NCBI GenBank assembly: GCA_018366035.1
Contig: JAGZIW010000006.1
Location: 159,474-223,473 of the forward strand
DNA from: Butyricicoccus pullicaecorum
GTDB lineage: Bacteria > Bacillota > Clostridia > Oscillospirales > Butyricicoccaceae
Reading direction: 5' to 3'
DNA length: 64,000 nucleotides
Shown piece after piece: positions 36,071 through 44,226 of the stretch (positions are counted from its first letter, which is position 1; each line of letters starts with the position of its first letter). The position numbers were made by a program, and so were the translations under genes. The notes beneath the pieces are model-generated. The model was given only the letters and a program-made list of their open reading frames with translations. It was not told the DNA's origin and searched no databases.

Positions 36071-36165
36071 ATAGCAACCATTAGAATGGAATCTTGTGAT
36101 TGGAATAAAGCGTGGAAACCCTGCAATGTTTCAAGAAGATAGAATTACAGATATAGGGAGATGTT

Positions 36166-36930
36166 ATGCAGAATTTTCAAATTACCATTGCTTATGATGG
36201 AAGTCGATACCATGGTTGGCAGAGGCTTAAAAATGAGCAGACCATACAGGGCAAAATTGAGGGTGTGTTATCAGAAATGCTTGGGCATCAGGTGGAAATC
36301 CATGGTGCTGGACGCACGGACGCGGGTGTCCATGCACGTGCACAGACTGCACATTTTAAGGTGCAGACCGACTGCACGCCAGAGGATATTGCGGCATATC
36401 TCAATCGGTATTTGCCGGAGGATATTGCGATAACAGGCTGTACCTATGCAGAGGAGCGGTTCCATGCGCGGTTAAATGCAGCAGGGAAGCGATATCAGTA
36501 CCGTATTTGGAACAGCAATGTGCCAAATGTCTTTGAACGGAAATATTTATATCGTATGGAAGATTCGTTAAACGTAGATCGCATGCAGCAGGGTGCCGCC
36601 TATCTGGTGGGACGTCATGATTTTCGAGCGTTCTGCGGGAATAAAAAAATGAAAAAGTCCACTGTGCGCACATTGTATCGTGCAGATGTGGAAAAAATTG
36701 GTTGCGAGGTGCGTATGACATTTGAAGCAACCGGATTTTTGCAAAATATGGTACGTATTTTGGCAGGAACATTGATGGAAGTAGGGTTGGGAAAGCGTCA
36801 GCCCTGTGATGTACTTCATATTTTAGACAGTGGTGAGCGAGAAAACGCTGGCATTACTATGCCTCCGCAGGGGCTTGTGTTGGATAAAGTATTTTATGGA
36901 ATCGAATGGGAAGGTTGGAACGGACAATGA
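36166..36930 (+). CDS. truA: tRNA pseudouridine synthase TruA
   Basis: TruA makes pseudouridine at positions 38–40 of tRNA anticodon stems. The catalytic Asp lies in GAGRTDAGVHARAQ. Length is 254 aa. AGGGAG precedes the ATG. It overlaps proC by 4 nt (ATGA). Confidence 0.95.
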   Translation: MQNFQITIAYDGSRYHGWQRLKNEQTIQGKIEGVLSEMLGHQVEIHGAGRTDAGVHARAQTAHFKVQTDCTPEDIAAYLNRYLPEDIAITGCTYAEERFHARLNAAGKRYQYRIWNSNVPNVFERKYLYRMEDSLNVDRMQQGAAYLVGRHDFRAFCGNKKMKKSTVRTLYRADVEKIGCEVRMTFEATGFLQNMVRILAGTLMEVGLGKRQPCDVLHILDSGERENAGITMPPQGLVLDKVFYGIEWEGWNGQ

Positions 36931-37712
36931 AAATTGGATTTTTTGGATTTGGTAATATGGCACAGGCTATGGCAAAGGGGCTGTCTGATACAGGCTCTAT
37001 TGCCGCACAAGATATCTATGCCTGTGCACGGGATTGGGAAAAGCTTAGAGGAAATACAAAGCCTTTTGGCTGGATACCCTGCCAGAGTGCAGAGGAAATG
37101 ATTTCCAAGGTCGACATGGTTGTCATTGCGGTCAAGCCCTATATGATTCCGAATTTGATTCCTGATATGCACGATTTGTTGGTCGGAAAAATTGTGATTT
37201 CGGTGGCAGCAGGCTATACCTATGAGCGATATCAGGCGCTTTTGGGCGATGATATTCATATTTTGTGTACTATTCCTAATACGCCAATTTCCGTTGGAGA
37301 GGGCATTATAATTTGTGAAGAAAAGCATACGCTGACGCAGAATGAGTTTGCCCAGTTTACCGGACTGTTTTCCAAAACAGCGCTGATTCAGCCAGTAGAA
37401 GGGCACCTTTTAAGTGTAGCAGGTACAGTGGCCGGCTGTTCTCCTGCATTTATCAGTATGTTTTTGGAAGCGCTGGGTGATGCGGGTGTAAAATATGGCC
37501 TGCCGCGTGCGCTGGCATACCGTCTGGCGGGTCAGGCGATTTGCGGCACAGGGAAACTGCACGTGATGACGGGAACTCACCCGGGGGCGATGAAGGACGC
37601 GGTCTGTTCCCCGAGCGGTACGACGATTAAGGGGGTTGGCGCACTCGAACAGAATGGGTTCCGCGCGGCTGTGATTGGCGCGATTGATGCAATTGAGGGC
37701 GAGAATCGATAA
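36927..37712 (+). CDS. proC: Pyrroline-5-carboxylate reductase
   Basis: ProC reduces pyrroline-5-carboxylate to proline. The N-terminal Rossmann motif GFFGFGNMAQAM and the C-terminal signature HPGAMKDAVCSPSGTTIKGV are clear. I chose ATG 36927, which overlaps the truA stop; an ATG at 36906 would add seven residues without family similarity. Length is 261 aa. proA and proB are not in the window. Confidence 0.94.
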   Translation: MKIGFFGFGNMAQAMAKGLSDTGSIAAQDIYACARDWEKLRGNTKPFGWIPCQSAEEMISKVDMVVIAVKPYMIPNLIPDMHDLLVGKIVISVAAGYTYERYQALLGDDIHILCTIPNTPISVGEGIIICEEKHTLTQNEFAQFTGLFSKTALIQPVEGHLLSVAGTVAGCSPAFISMFLEALGDAGVKYGLPRALAYRLAGQAICGTGKLHVMTGTHPGAMKDAVCSPSGTTIKGVGALEQNGFRAAVIGAIDAIEGENR

Positions 37713-37770
37713 AAAGCAGTATCATATGGATACCGATTGCGCCTGCTGTGAAAGATACTCTGGACAAAAA

Positions 37771-37813
37771 TGCCTGTAATCGTGCATAAATAAGCGATTA
37801 CAGGCATTTTTTT
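37771..37813 (+). terminator. Intrinsic terminator after proC
   Basis: TGCCTGTAATCG (37771–37782) and CGATTACAGGCA (37795–37806) form a perfect 12-bp stem, followed by seven Ts. Confidence 0.92.
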
Positions 37814-37864
37814 GCGTAAAAAGTTTTTGTATTTTTATATGGAGTGCCGCGGCTATAAAATTGC

Positions 37865-37893
37865 AAAATCCAAGGACACAGACCTTGGATTTT
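37865..37893. terminator. Bidirectional hairpin between proC and dcd
   Basis: AAAATCCAAGG and CCTTGGATTTT are perfect 11-bp arms around ACACAGA. It lies 48 nt beyond the dcd stop and could end the dcd–guaD transcript. Confidence 0.75.
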
Positions 37894-37941
37894 GAACGTA
37901 TTCTCATGGATTCCATTTCTTATGCAGTCACTTGAAAAGGA

Positions 37942-38466
37942 TTATTTTTTCTCAAAATCCTTGTACATCATGCTGGGTTGGATTCCTGTATTGTGCTGAT
38001 ATTTACCACTTTGATAGGGCTCATATTCCCCATGGATATCATGATAGTAGATTTGGCAGATTTCTACATTGGGATAGATACGAATGGGCTGGACACAGAA
38101 AATTTCAAGCGTCCAATATCCGGAAAACCCAACATCACCAAATCCGGCTGTGACATGAATGAATAAACCGAGCCGTCCGGTGGAGGAACGCCCCTCCAGC
38201 ATGGGAACAAAGTCGTCTGTGCGGGTGAACTCGTTGGTACGCCCTAAATAGAGACGGTTCGGTTCAAGCAGCAGACCTTCGGGCGGAATGGTGATATGTC
38301 GGGTTGGATTCGGTGTTTTCATGTCAAGGATATCATTTTCATAGACAAGCAGTTCATTTGCGAGGGAAAGATTGTAACTATTGGGATTTAGACGGCTGGG
38401 GTCAAAAGGCTCAATGATGATTTCTTGACCGATATGCTTATGAATTTCTTTTCCGGATAAAATCAT
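37942..38466 (-). CDS. dcd: dCTP deaminase
   Basis: Dcd deaminates dCTP to dUTP for dTTP synthesis. The segment EGRSSTGRLGLFIHVTAGFG with the catalytic Glu region and the N-terminal DPSRLNPNSYNL are typical. Length is 174 aa. It follows guaD by 12 nt and is probably co-transcribed with it. A bifunctional dCTP deaminase/dUTPase form cannot be excluded. Confidence 0.93.
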   Translation of the reverse strand: MILSGKEIHKHIGQEIIIEPFDPSRLNPNSYNLSLANELLVYENDILDMKTPNPTRHITIPPEGLLLEPNRLYLGRTNEFTRTDDFVPMLEGRSSTGRLGLFIHVTAGFGDVGFSGYWTLEIFCVQPIRIYPNVEICQIYYHDIHGEYEPYQSGKYQHNTGIQPSMMYKDFEKK

Positions 38467-38478
38467 GGGGGTTTCCTT

Positions 38479-39753
38479 TCAGAATAATTCGTGCCCATTT
38501 ACATATTTGTGAATGACAACATGGTCATCTGACAGGTAAATGAGACGTGTGAGACGTTCTTCTGGTGTCAATGTGAGTGGGCATGGCAAATCGCGATCGT
38601 CCAGTACGATGGCGTCAAAGGCAAAATCTGGCAGGAATGCACCAACCTTGCCAAAGAAAGCACCGCCGCCGCGCGTACCTAGCCAGAATGCCTCAGGAAG
38701 GGTGATGGGAGCAACCGATTGATCCAGCAGACGCCAGCGAAGTTTGGAGGCCTGCACAGCATCTGCCATGGCGCGGAGGAGAGAAAGATGCGTACCGCCT
38801 GCAATATCAGATCCAAGGCCAATGGAAAGCCCTTCGTCCAGATAGGTGCGGACAGGAGCGACTCCAGAAGATAAGTTGATATTGGATTGTGGACAATGTG
38901 CGATAAACACACCATTTTGTTTCATAAGGGCGCGCTCATCGGCGTTAGACCAGACACAGTGCGCCATAATGGTTGGGCAGTCTGCACCGCCGAACAGACC
39001 AAATTGGTCATAGGCATCTCCATATCCGTTTGATTTTGGACAGAGTTCACGTACCCATGCGATTTCACTCTGATTTTCAGAGAGATGAGATTGTACGGGC
39101 AGTCCGGTTTCCTCTTGCAGCAGATGCAGCCCTTCCATAAGAGCGTCCGAACAGCTTGGAAGAAACCTTGGCGTGAGTATGGGGAGACAGTGCTTAAAAT
39201 CGCGGCAGTGTGCCAGCCAGTCGCGTGTGGACTTCAGAGCGCTTTGCGCATCTGTTTCACACAGCATGTCTGGACTGTTGCGGTCCATGTTGACCTTGCC
39301 AACCCGTGTGATAAGTCCGCTCTGCTCCAGCAGCTGCATGAGTATAAGGGTTGCCGGAACGTGCAGCGTACCAAAGAGAACTGCGCGTGTGGTTGCGCTG
39401 CGCCGCAAATCATCGGTAAAAATTGTATATGCGCGGCGGGCGTAATCCAAATTTGCATAACGAGATTCTTGTGGAAAGGTCTGTGTGTTCAGCCAGTCGA
39501 GCAGCTCCAGATCCATTCCAAGTGCACGAAACGCATATTGCGGCGCATGTGCATGTAAATCGATAAGACCCGGGATAATAAGGTTATCGCCGTAATCCTT
39601 GACAGGGATATCTGCGAATTGTGCAGGCAGATGAGCAAAGACTCCTGCACAAATACCGTTTTCACAGACCGCATAATGCTGTGGATAGACAGCAAGTGTT
39701 TGCGGAGCTTGGCTGAAAATAATATCGCCCTTCAGGGCAAACGTTTGATACAT
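38479..39753 (-). CDS. guaD: Guanine deaminase
   Basis: GuaD hydrolyses guanine to xanthine. It is an amidohydrolase with the metal motif LIDLHAHAPQ and further ligands in HLSEN, MAHCVWSN and GLGSDIAGG. The region LELLDWLNTQTFPQESRY matches guanine deaminases specifically. I chose the ATG at 39753, which has AGGAGG upstream and lies beyond the riboswitch. The longer frame to 39882 would translate the riboswitch. Length is 424 aa. A guanine-type aptamer in its leader supports the substrate call. Confidence 0.93.
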   Translation of the reverse strand: MYQTFALKGDIIFSQAPQTLAVYPQHYAVCENGICAGVFAHLPAQFADIPVKDYGDNLIIPGLIDLHAHAPQYAFRALGMDLELLDWLNTQTFPQESRYANLDYARRAYTIFTDDLRRSATTRAVLFGTLHVPATLILMQLLEQSGLITRVGKVNMDRNSPDMLCETDAQSALKSTRDWLAHCRDFKHCLPILTPRFLPSCSDALMEGLHLLQEETGLPVQSHLSENQSEIAWVRELCPKSNGYGDAYDQFGLFGGADCPTIMAHCVWSNADERALMKQNGVFIAHCPQSNINLSSGVAPVRTYLDEGLSIGLGSDIAGGTHLSLLRAMADAVQASKLRWRLLDQSVAPITLPEAFWLGTRGGGAFFGKVGAFLPDFAFDAIVLDDRDLPCPLTLTPEERLTRLIYLSDDHVVIHKYVNGHELF

Positions 39754-39798
39754 GAATATATGCCTCCTGATTTGGGAACATTGTGAGCGTTCGGGAAT

Positions 39799-39858
39799 AA
39801 AAAAACAACTGACAAAACCGGACTGGCCCCACTTGAGAGGACTTATAGTCAACTGTTT
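39799..39858 (-). terminator. Riboswitch expression platform: terminator overlapping the aptamer
   Basis: On the minus strand AAACAGTTGAC (39858–39848) can pair with GTCAGTTGTTT (39813–39803) over 11 positions with two G·U pairs, followed by a T-run. The 5' arm is the 3' strand of aptamer helix P3 plus the ligand-contacting GAC. Aptamer and terminator therefore exclude each other. Confidence 0.6.
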
Positions 39859-39900
39859 CCGGCAGTTGGTAGAAACGCTCAACCGATTATGAGCATATAT
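39843..39900 (-). ncRNA. Guanine-type purine riboswitch aptamer with shortened P2
   Basis: Minus-strand reading shows the purine-riboswitch core: CTCATAAT (P1 and J1/2), GTTTCTACC (J2/3), a P3 hairpin AACTG-CCGGAAA-CAGTT, then GACTAT (J3/1 and P1). The C in GACTAT is the base that pairs with guanine in known aptamers. P2/L2 is only about nine bases (CGGTTGAGC) instead of roughly twenty, and P1 has one C·A mismatch. It begins 8 nt after the predicted start site and precedes guanine deaminase. Confidence 0.75.
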
Positions 39901-39914
39901 AAGAACCTAAATTT

Positions 39915-39943
39915 ATTATATCTATAAGACTTTCTCTTGTCAA
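39915..39943 (-). promoter_or_regulatory. Promoter of guaD–dcd
   Basis: Perfect consensus on the minus strand: TTGACA, 17 nt, TATAAT. The transcript would start near 39908, directly before the aptamer. Confidence 0.9.
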
Positions 39944-40012
39944 TTGCAGAAGTATGGTGACAAGTGAAGAAAAATCATGTACAATAGAAAAGAGACAAGG
40001 AGGAATATCCCA

Positions 40013-40687
40013 ATGACAGAACAATTTGAAATTGTGGCATTGACCGATGTAGATGTGGCCTTTATACAGCCTGTAAATAATGAAGGTGATGTGCTGGTTC
40101 GAAAGAGCATTACGGCATATAAGCGATTGGATACAGGCAAGATACAAGAAGGCTTGTTTGAGCTTGTTGCGCAGGCGACACCATCACGTGGTCAGATGTA
40201 CCGCTTTTCTCTGCCGTCGGACAGTCTGGTTCGCATGACTGTACACAAGGGCGAGCAGGGGCGTTTGTGGATGGAGAATCTGCCGGAGCCTGCACAAGAC
40301 GCAGATTTGCAGGCGCTGCTGGAAGTGCAAGTGGCAGAAAAGACATTCACAGATGATACGCTGGGTCTGTTCCGCTATGATCGCGAAACCAGTGTGTATC
40401 AGTGTGATATCCCGTGGCGCGATAAAACCATTACGCTCGAGGTGGAAGATGTCGAAGCTTCCTTGCCGCGGGAGATTGCGCGTAAGCTTCAGAATGAAGC
40501 AGAAAAGTGGGAACTGGCTGCCCGTGCACAAATCAAGACAATTCAGCCAGCGGCTTCGCGTATGTCCATGCGTTCGGTTTCCATAGATAATGAAGGCGCT
40601 TTTACCTTCTGGTTTGCCGGCAAGGCAGGCATTGCCTATGCGGCAGGCTCCATTGATGAAGGCGTGACAGACGCTATTGTACTTTGA
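40013..40687 (+). CDS. Uncharacterised protein (weakly DUF2262-like)
   Basis: This is a 224-aa soluble acidic protein. ATG 40013 is preceded by AAGGAGGA; an ATG at 39977 lacks a good site. The second half (about residues 110–224) has the pattern of DUF2262-like proteins: LGLFRYDRETSVYQCDIPW, a charged helix, then an IDNEG-type strand. I am not certain of this. There is no signal, membrane segment or catalytic motif. It is monocistronic, diverging from guaD and ending in a strong terminator. Confidence 0.7.
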   Translation: MTEQFEIVALTDVDVAFIQPVNNEGDVLVRKSITAYKRLDTGKIQEGLFELVAQATPSRGQMYRFSLPSDSLVRMTVHKGEQGRLWMENLPEPAQDADLQALLEVQVAEKTFTDDTLGLFRYDRETSVYQCDIPWRDKTITLEVEDVEASLPREIARKLQNEAEKWELAARAQIKTIQPAASRMSMRSVSIDNEGAFTFWFAGKAGIAYAAGSIDEGVTDAIVL

Positions 40688-40727
40688 TAGAAAGCCATAT
40701 AAGGAAATTTCTTTATGTACAAAATCC

Positions 40728-40759
40728 AAAAAGGACGTGATTAAGGTCACGTCCTTTTT
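40728..40759 (+). terminator. Intrinsic terminator after the 40013–40687 gene
   Basis: AAAAAGGACGTGA (40728–40740) pairs with TCACGTCCTTTTT (40747–40759); the loop is TTAAGG. Confidence 0.92.
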
Positions 40760-40770
40760 GAATATGTAAA

Positions 40771-40812
40771 AAAACAGGCGATATCGGGGTTTCTCCCGAT
40801 ATCGCCTGTTTT
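40771..40812. terminator. Long bidirectional terminator of the NSS transporter gene
   Basis: Perfect 18-bp arms AAAACAGGCGATATCGGG and CCCGATATCGCCTGTTTT surround GTTTCT. A T-run follows on the minus strand, downstream of the transporter. Confidence 0.93.
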
Positions 40813-40840
40813 ATAAAAGCCTGCTGTAAGACAAGTTTTT

Positions 40841-42223
40841 TTAGATTTTAATAACACCTGAAACTTTGAGCAGTTCGGTCACTAGGATAATGATGAGCAT
40901 AACTGGAGCGACCCAACGAATCATCACGGTAAACAGTTTTTTGCGGCGGAATACTCCGGAGGCGGAGGACTCCACTTCATCGATTACGGTCTTAGGACCA
41001 ACGATATGTCCAATGAGGATACAAGTCAGGAATGCAACGATTGGCATCAGAACAGAGTTCGAGATAAAGTCGAAGAAGTCTAAGAATGCCATGCCAAGAG
41101 GCTGGATTGCTGCGAGTGGACCATAACCCAGACAGGACGGCAGACCCAAAATCAGCACACCGATAATAACGCTGATGGTTGCAGTTTTGCGTTCGATATG
41201 CAGCTTGTCTACAATGATGGAGACGATGGTTTCCATTAGAGAAATGGAAGAGGTCAAAGCGGCAAGCAAAACCAATAAGAAGTAAATCATACCGATAAAG
41301 TTGCCAAATGCCATAGAGTCAAATACCTTTGGCAGGACACCGAACATGAGACCCGGGCCTGCGGACTCTTTTACGAGTGTGGTATCTCCACCGCTGAATG
41401 CAACCATTGCGGGAATGGTCATAAGACCGGCGAGCATTGCAATACCAGTGTCAAAAATCTCGATTTGTGTAACGGAGTGCTCCAAAATAGCATCTTTCTG
41501 CATATAGGAGCCATATGTAATCATAATGCCCATAGCAAGGGACATGGAGTAGAATAGCTGACCCATTGCGCCAAGGATCGTAAAGATGGAGAAGTCCTCC
41601 CAGCGTGGCAGCAGATAGAACTGCAGTCCTTCCATTGCGCCGGGCAGTGTCAGCGAATATCCAGCAATCAGAATTGACAGGATAACGAGGATTGGCATCA
41701 TAACACGGCTGACTTTTTCGATACCCTTTTCCACACCAAACAGAACAATGACGGCATTGAGCAGTACATAAATAACAAACCATGTAATAGGTGTGTTCAA
41801 AAGTCCCGGGATCTGCACACCAATGAAGCTGCCGAAGAAGGCATCGTTTGCGGTGTCTGCGCCGTGTCCGGTTAAAAATTCTACCAGATATTTGATGACC
41901 CAGCCACCGATTACACAGTAGTACGGTGTAATAATAACAGGAACCAGAGAAGCAAGCCAGCCAAGGAAACTAAAACGCTTGTCAAGTGCGCTGTATGCGC
42001 CGATGCAAGACAGACGAGTTTTTCGGCCAATTGCAATTTCTGCGATCATAATGGCGAAGCCAAAGGTGATTGCCAGAATAATATACACCAGCAGGAAGGT
42101 ACCGCCACCATATTTTGCTGCGAGGTATGGGAAACGCCAGAGATTACCCAGACCAACGGCAGAACCAGCTGCTGCAAGGACAAATCCAAGACGGCTGCTA
42201 AAACTGCTGCGTTCTTTTTTCAT
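40841..42223 (-). CDS. Sodium-dependent transporter, NSS (SLC6) family
   Basis: This is a 460-aa polytopic membrane protein of the neurotransmitter:sodium symporter family. The Na+-binding TM1 motif GSAVGLGNLWRFPY lies at the N-terminus, and further helices have the LeuT-like pattern with TM6 YSMSLAMGIMITYGSY. Substrates of bacterial members are usually amino acids such as tryptophan, tyrosine or leucine; the substrate here cannot be told. I chose the ATG at 42223 with GGGGG upstream. It is monocistronic. Confidence 0.92.
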   Translation of the reverse strand: MKKERSSFSSRLGFVLAAAGSAVGLGNLWRFPYLAAKYGGGTFLLVYIILAITFGFAIMIAEIAIGRKTRLSCIGAYSALDKRFSFLGWLASLVPVIITPYYCVIGGWVIKYLVEFLTGHGADTANDAFFGSFIGVQIPGLLNTPITWFVIYVLLNAVIVLFGVEKGIEKVSRVMMPILVILSILIAGYSLTLPGAMEGLQFYLLPRWEDFSIFTILGAMGQLFYSMSLAMGIMITYGSYMQKDAILEHSVTQIEIFDTGIAMLAGLMTIPAMVAFSGGDTTLVKESAGPGLMFGVLPKVFDSMAFGNFIGMIYFLLVLLAALTSSISLMETIVSIIVDKLHIERKTATISVIIGVLILGLPSCLGYGPLAAIQPLGMAFLDFFDFISNSVLMPIVAFLTCILIGHIVGPKTVIDEVESSASGVFRRKKLFTVMIRWVAPVMLIIILVTELLKVSGVIKI

Positions 42224-42239
42224 ATTACAAACCCCCAAA

Positions 42240-42414
42240 AAGAATTTCTACCGGAGAAGCCAAGAGAAGGCTGGAACGGCAATTTAGATTATTATTCCAT
42301 AAAAACAAATGTATTTCAATCATTTTTCCGAAAAAAATTCAGATTTTTTGCATTTCCGCAAAAATTACTTGTTTGGTTAAATGATTTCACAAAAAATAAT
42401 GGAAAGATAGTATA
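42240..42414. other. AT-rich intergenic spacer between divergent genes
   Basis: No coding signal is visible. It should hold the promoter of the NSS transporter gene (minus strand), but I see no convincing −35/−10 pair for it. Confidence 0.45.
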
Positions 42415-42443
42415 TTGACAAATGCTAGACAAACAGATATACT
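42415..42443 (+). promoter_or_regulatory. Promoter of the queuosine-salvage operon
   Basis: TTGACA, 17 nt, TATACT. It leads into the preQ1 riboswitch about 15 nt downstream of the expected start. Confidence 0.85.
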
Positions 42444-42463
42444 GAAAAAGTTCAAAATCATAT

Positions 42464-42505
42464 CAGACAGTTCGTAACCATCCTGTCTTAAAACAAAACT
42501 AGGAC
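42464..42505 (+). ncRNA. preQ1-I riboswitch aptamer
   Basis: Stem P1 AGACAG (42465–42470) pairs with CTGTCT (42483–42488). Loop L1 is TTCGTAACCATC. The A-rich tail TAAAACAAAACTAGGA places GGA opposite the loop TCC, forming the class I preQ1 pseudoknot. The layout closely follows the Thermoanaerobacter and Bacillus aptamers. It precedes a radical-SAM gene and a YhhQ transporter gene, both expected preQ1/queuine functions. Confidence 0.85.
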
Positions 42506-42507
42506 AT

Positions 42508-42542
42508 CCATGCGCTGCTTTTGCGGAGGTCATGGCTTTTTT
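42508..42542 (+). terminator. preQ1 riboswitch terminator
   Basis: CCATG (42508–42512) pairs with CATGG (42531–42535), with an inner CGC/GCG stem, followed by CTTTTTT. An alternative pairing of GACATCC (42504–42509 region) with GGAGGTC would break it. The first bases of that arm are in the aptamer tail, so ligand binding should favour termination. Confidence 0.75.
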
Positions 42543-42568
42543 GTCGCCTGTATATGGGCATGTGATGG

Positions 42569-42601
42569 TGCGCTCTCAGATGGAGAACGCATTTTTTATT
42601 T
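42569..42601 (+). terminator. Second leader terminator before the radical-SAM gene
   Basis: TGCGCTCTC (42569–42577) pairs with GAGAACGCA (42583–42591) with one C·A mismatch, followed by TTTTTTATTTT. It ends only 16 nt before the GTG start of the radical-SAM gene. Confidence 0.7.
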
Positions 42602-42616
42602 TGGGAGGAATGTCTA

Positions 42617-43336
42617 GTGGACGATATGATCCGCTACTCGGTTATCACCGAAAAAAATCCACGTGAGATTGTGCTTCTGCGTGGTTCAGGCTGTGTGTGG
42701 AAAAAATGTACATTCTGTGATTATCATTTAGATGCTTCGCCGGATACTGCCGAAAATTTTGCGCTCAACCATGCGGTACTTGCCAATGTGACAGGGGAAT
42801 TCGGCAGGTTAGAGGTCATAAATTCTGGATCATTCTGTGATTTAGATGCGCAGACCATGCAAAACATTGAGCAGGTATGCCTTGAAAAGAAAATTCAGGT
42901 GATCCATTTTGAATGTCATTGGATACATCGGAAGGAGATTCCGGCACTGCGTGAACGGTTTGATGCCATTGGGGTGCAGACAAAAATGAAAATCGGTGTG
43001 GAGACCTTTGACCGTACATATCGAGAAGAGATTTTACACAAGGGGATCGGTGTCAGTGATCCTGCTGAAATTGCAGAACTGTTTGATGAGTGCTGTCTGT
43101 TGTTTGGGCTTTCTGGACAAACTGTGGAATCTATGCAGAGAGATATAGAGACAGGGCTTGCAAATTTTGAGCGTGTGTGTGTCAATATTATGGTAGAGAA
43201 TCGTACTGCAGTAAAACCAGATCCAAGTGTGATTCGCGCTTTCTGTGCACAGATTGCGCCGCTGTATCGTGAAAATCCGCGTGTGGATATTTTGATGGAC
43301 AATACAGATTTCGGTGTGGGAGGTACGGCATCGTGA
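42617..43336 (+). CDS. Radical SAM protein, probable queuine-salvage lyase (QueL-like)
   Basis: This 239-aa protein has an iron-sulfur motif with unusual spacing: Cys26-x4-Cys31-x2-Cys34 (GCVWKKCTFC), not the canonical Cx3Cx2C. The rest has the look of a short radical-SAM TIM barrel (KIGVETFDRTYREE, LFGLSGQT). Control by a preQ1 riboswitch and coupling to a YhhQ transporter point to queuine/preQ1 metabolism. The clostridial radical-SAM queuine lyase QueL is the nearest known function, but I cannot confirm orthology. The start is GTG 42617 with GGAGGA 7 nt upstream. The end overlaps the next gene as GTGA. Confidence 0.7.
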   Translation: MDDMIRYSVITEKNPREIVLLRGSGCVWKKCTFCDYHLDASPDTAENFALNHAVLANVTGEFGRLEVINSGSFCDLDAQTMQNIEQVCLEKKIQVIHFECHWIHRKEIPALRERFDAIGVQTKMKIGVETFDRTYREEILHKGIGVSDPAEIAELFDECCLLFGLSGQTVESMQRDIETGLANFERVCVNIMVENRTAVKPDPSVIRAFCAQIAPLYRENPRVDILMDNTDFGVGGTAS

Positions 43337-44064
43337 CAAATGAACTGCTTTTAATATTCTCGTTGGTGATGCTGTTTGGCAGCGTATTGTTATTTTACCG
43401 CTTGTTTGGCAAAGTGGGGCTGTATTGTATGACGGTGTTTGCCACCATTACAGCAAACATTGAGGTGCTCTTGCTGGTAGATGCCTTTGGAATGGAAATG
43501 ACACTTGGCAATATCTTGTTTGCAATGACCTTTCTTATAACAGATATTTTGTCTGAGAATGAAGGTAAGCGTGCAGCCAATTTTTCGGTTGCGATTGGCA
43601 TTGGAACCTGTATACTTTTCATTTTGTTGTCCCAGTCGTGGATACTCTATATCCCAAGTGTCAATGACTGGGCACAGCCTGCCTTCCGTACCATCTTTAC
43701 CAATACTCCGCGTATGATGCTGGCATCTCTTTTGGTGTATGCAATCGCTCAGATTTTTGATGTATGGCTTTATCACGCTTGGTGGAAGCTCAGCACACGC
43801 AAGACGGGAGACAGTCATAAGTATTTATGGCTGCGCAACAACGGTTCTACTATGATTTCTCAGCTGCTCAATACCGTTTTATTCACTGTTTTTGCTTTTT
43901 GGGGTACTTATGATATGCCAACAATGGTTAGCATTATCCTGTCAAGTTATGTTATTTTTGTAGTAACCTCGCTTGCGGATACGCCGATCCTGTATTGGGC
44001 ACGCAAAATGAAGGAACAGGGAAAAGATGGACTTTCCTGCCTGTCAGAAAGAGAAGCCTCGTAA
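43333..44064 (+). CDS. yhhQ: YhhQ-type queuosine precursor transporter
   Basis: This is a 243-aa membrane protein with six or seven hydrophobic helices. The family pattern TFLITDILSENEGKRAA and the motif WLRNNGSTMISQLLNTVLFTV match the VUT/YhhQ family, which imports preQ0, preQ1 or queuine. The GTG start overlaps the radical-SAM stop by 4 nt. The preQ1 riboswitch upstream fits this role. Confidence 0.9.
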   Translation: MTNELLLIFSLVMLFGSVLLFYRLFGKVGLYCMTVFATITANIEVLLLVDAFGMEMTLGNILFAMTFLITDILSENEGKRAANFSVAIGIGTCILFILLSQSWILYIPSVNDWAQPAFRTIFTNTPRMMLASLLVYAIAQIFDVWLYHAWWKLSTRKTGDSHKYLWLRNNGSTMISQLLNTVLFTVFAFWGTYDMPTMVSIILSSYVIFVVTSLADTPILYWARKMKEQGKDGLSCLSEREAS

Positions 44065-44124
44065 GGGGACTGTTAATCGCGGTATCATAATCGCACAGGC
44101 AGCTATGATATGAGATATTTCATA

Positions 44125-44191
44125 ATTATACCACCAGCGGCGTACAATGCTGTGAAAGTGGCTTTGTGTTTTGTGCCGCTGTGGTATAATA
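44125..44191 (+). repeat. Palindromic repeat, copy B
   Basis: Ends are ATTATACCAC and GTGGTATAAT, with inner arms AGCGGC and GCCGCT. It differs from copy C at only four positions over the 61-bp core (44131–44191). The unit recurs 102 bp downstream. Confidence 0.9.
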
Positions 44192-44213
44192 GTCACAGAA
44201 GTGACTATTATAC
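44184..44213. repeat. 30-bp perfect palindrome linking repeat copies B and C
   Basis: GTATAATAGTCAC (44184–44196) and GTGACTATTATAC (44201–44213) are perfect 13-bp arms around AGAA. The left arm starts inside the right end of copy B. Confidence 0.85.
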
Positions 44214-44226
44214 TGGATATTTCATA

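Noticed and set aside
39754..39882. Longer guanine deaminase start
   Set aside because: The extension would translate the riboswitch and terminator; AGGAGG supports the ATG at 39753.
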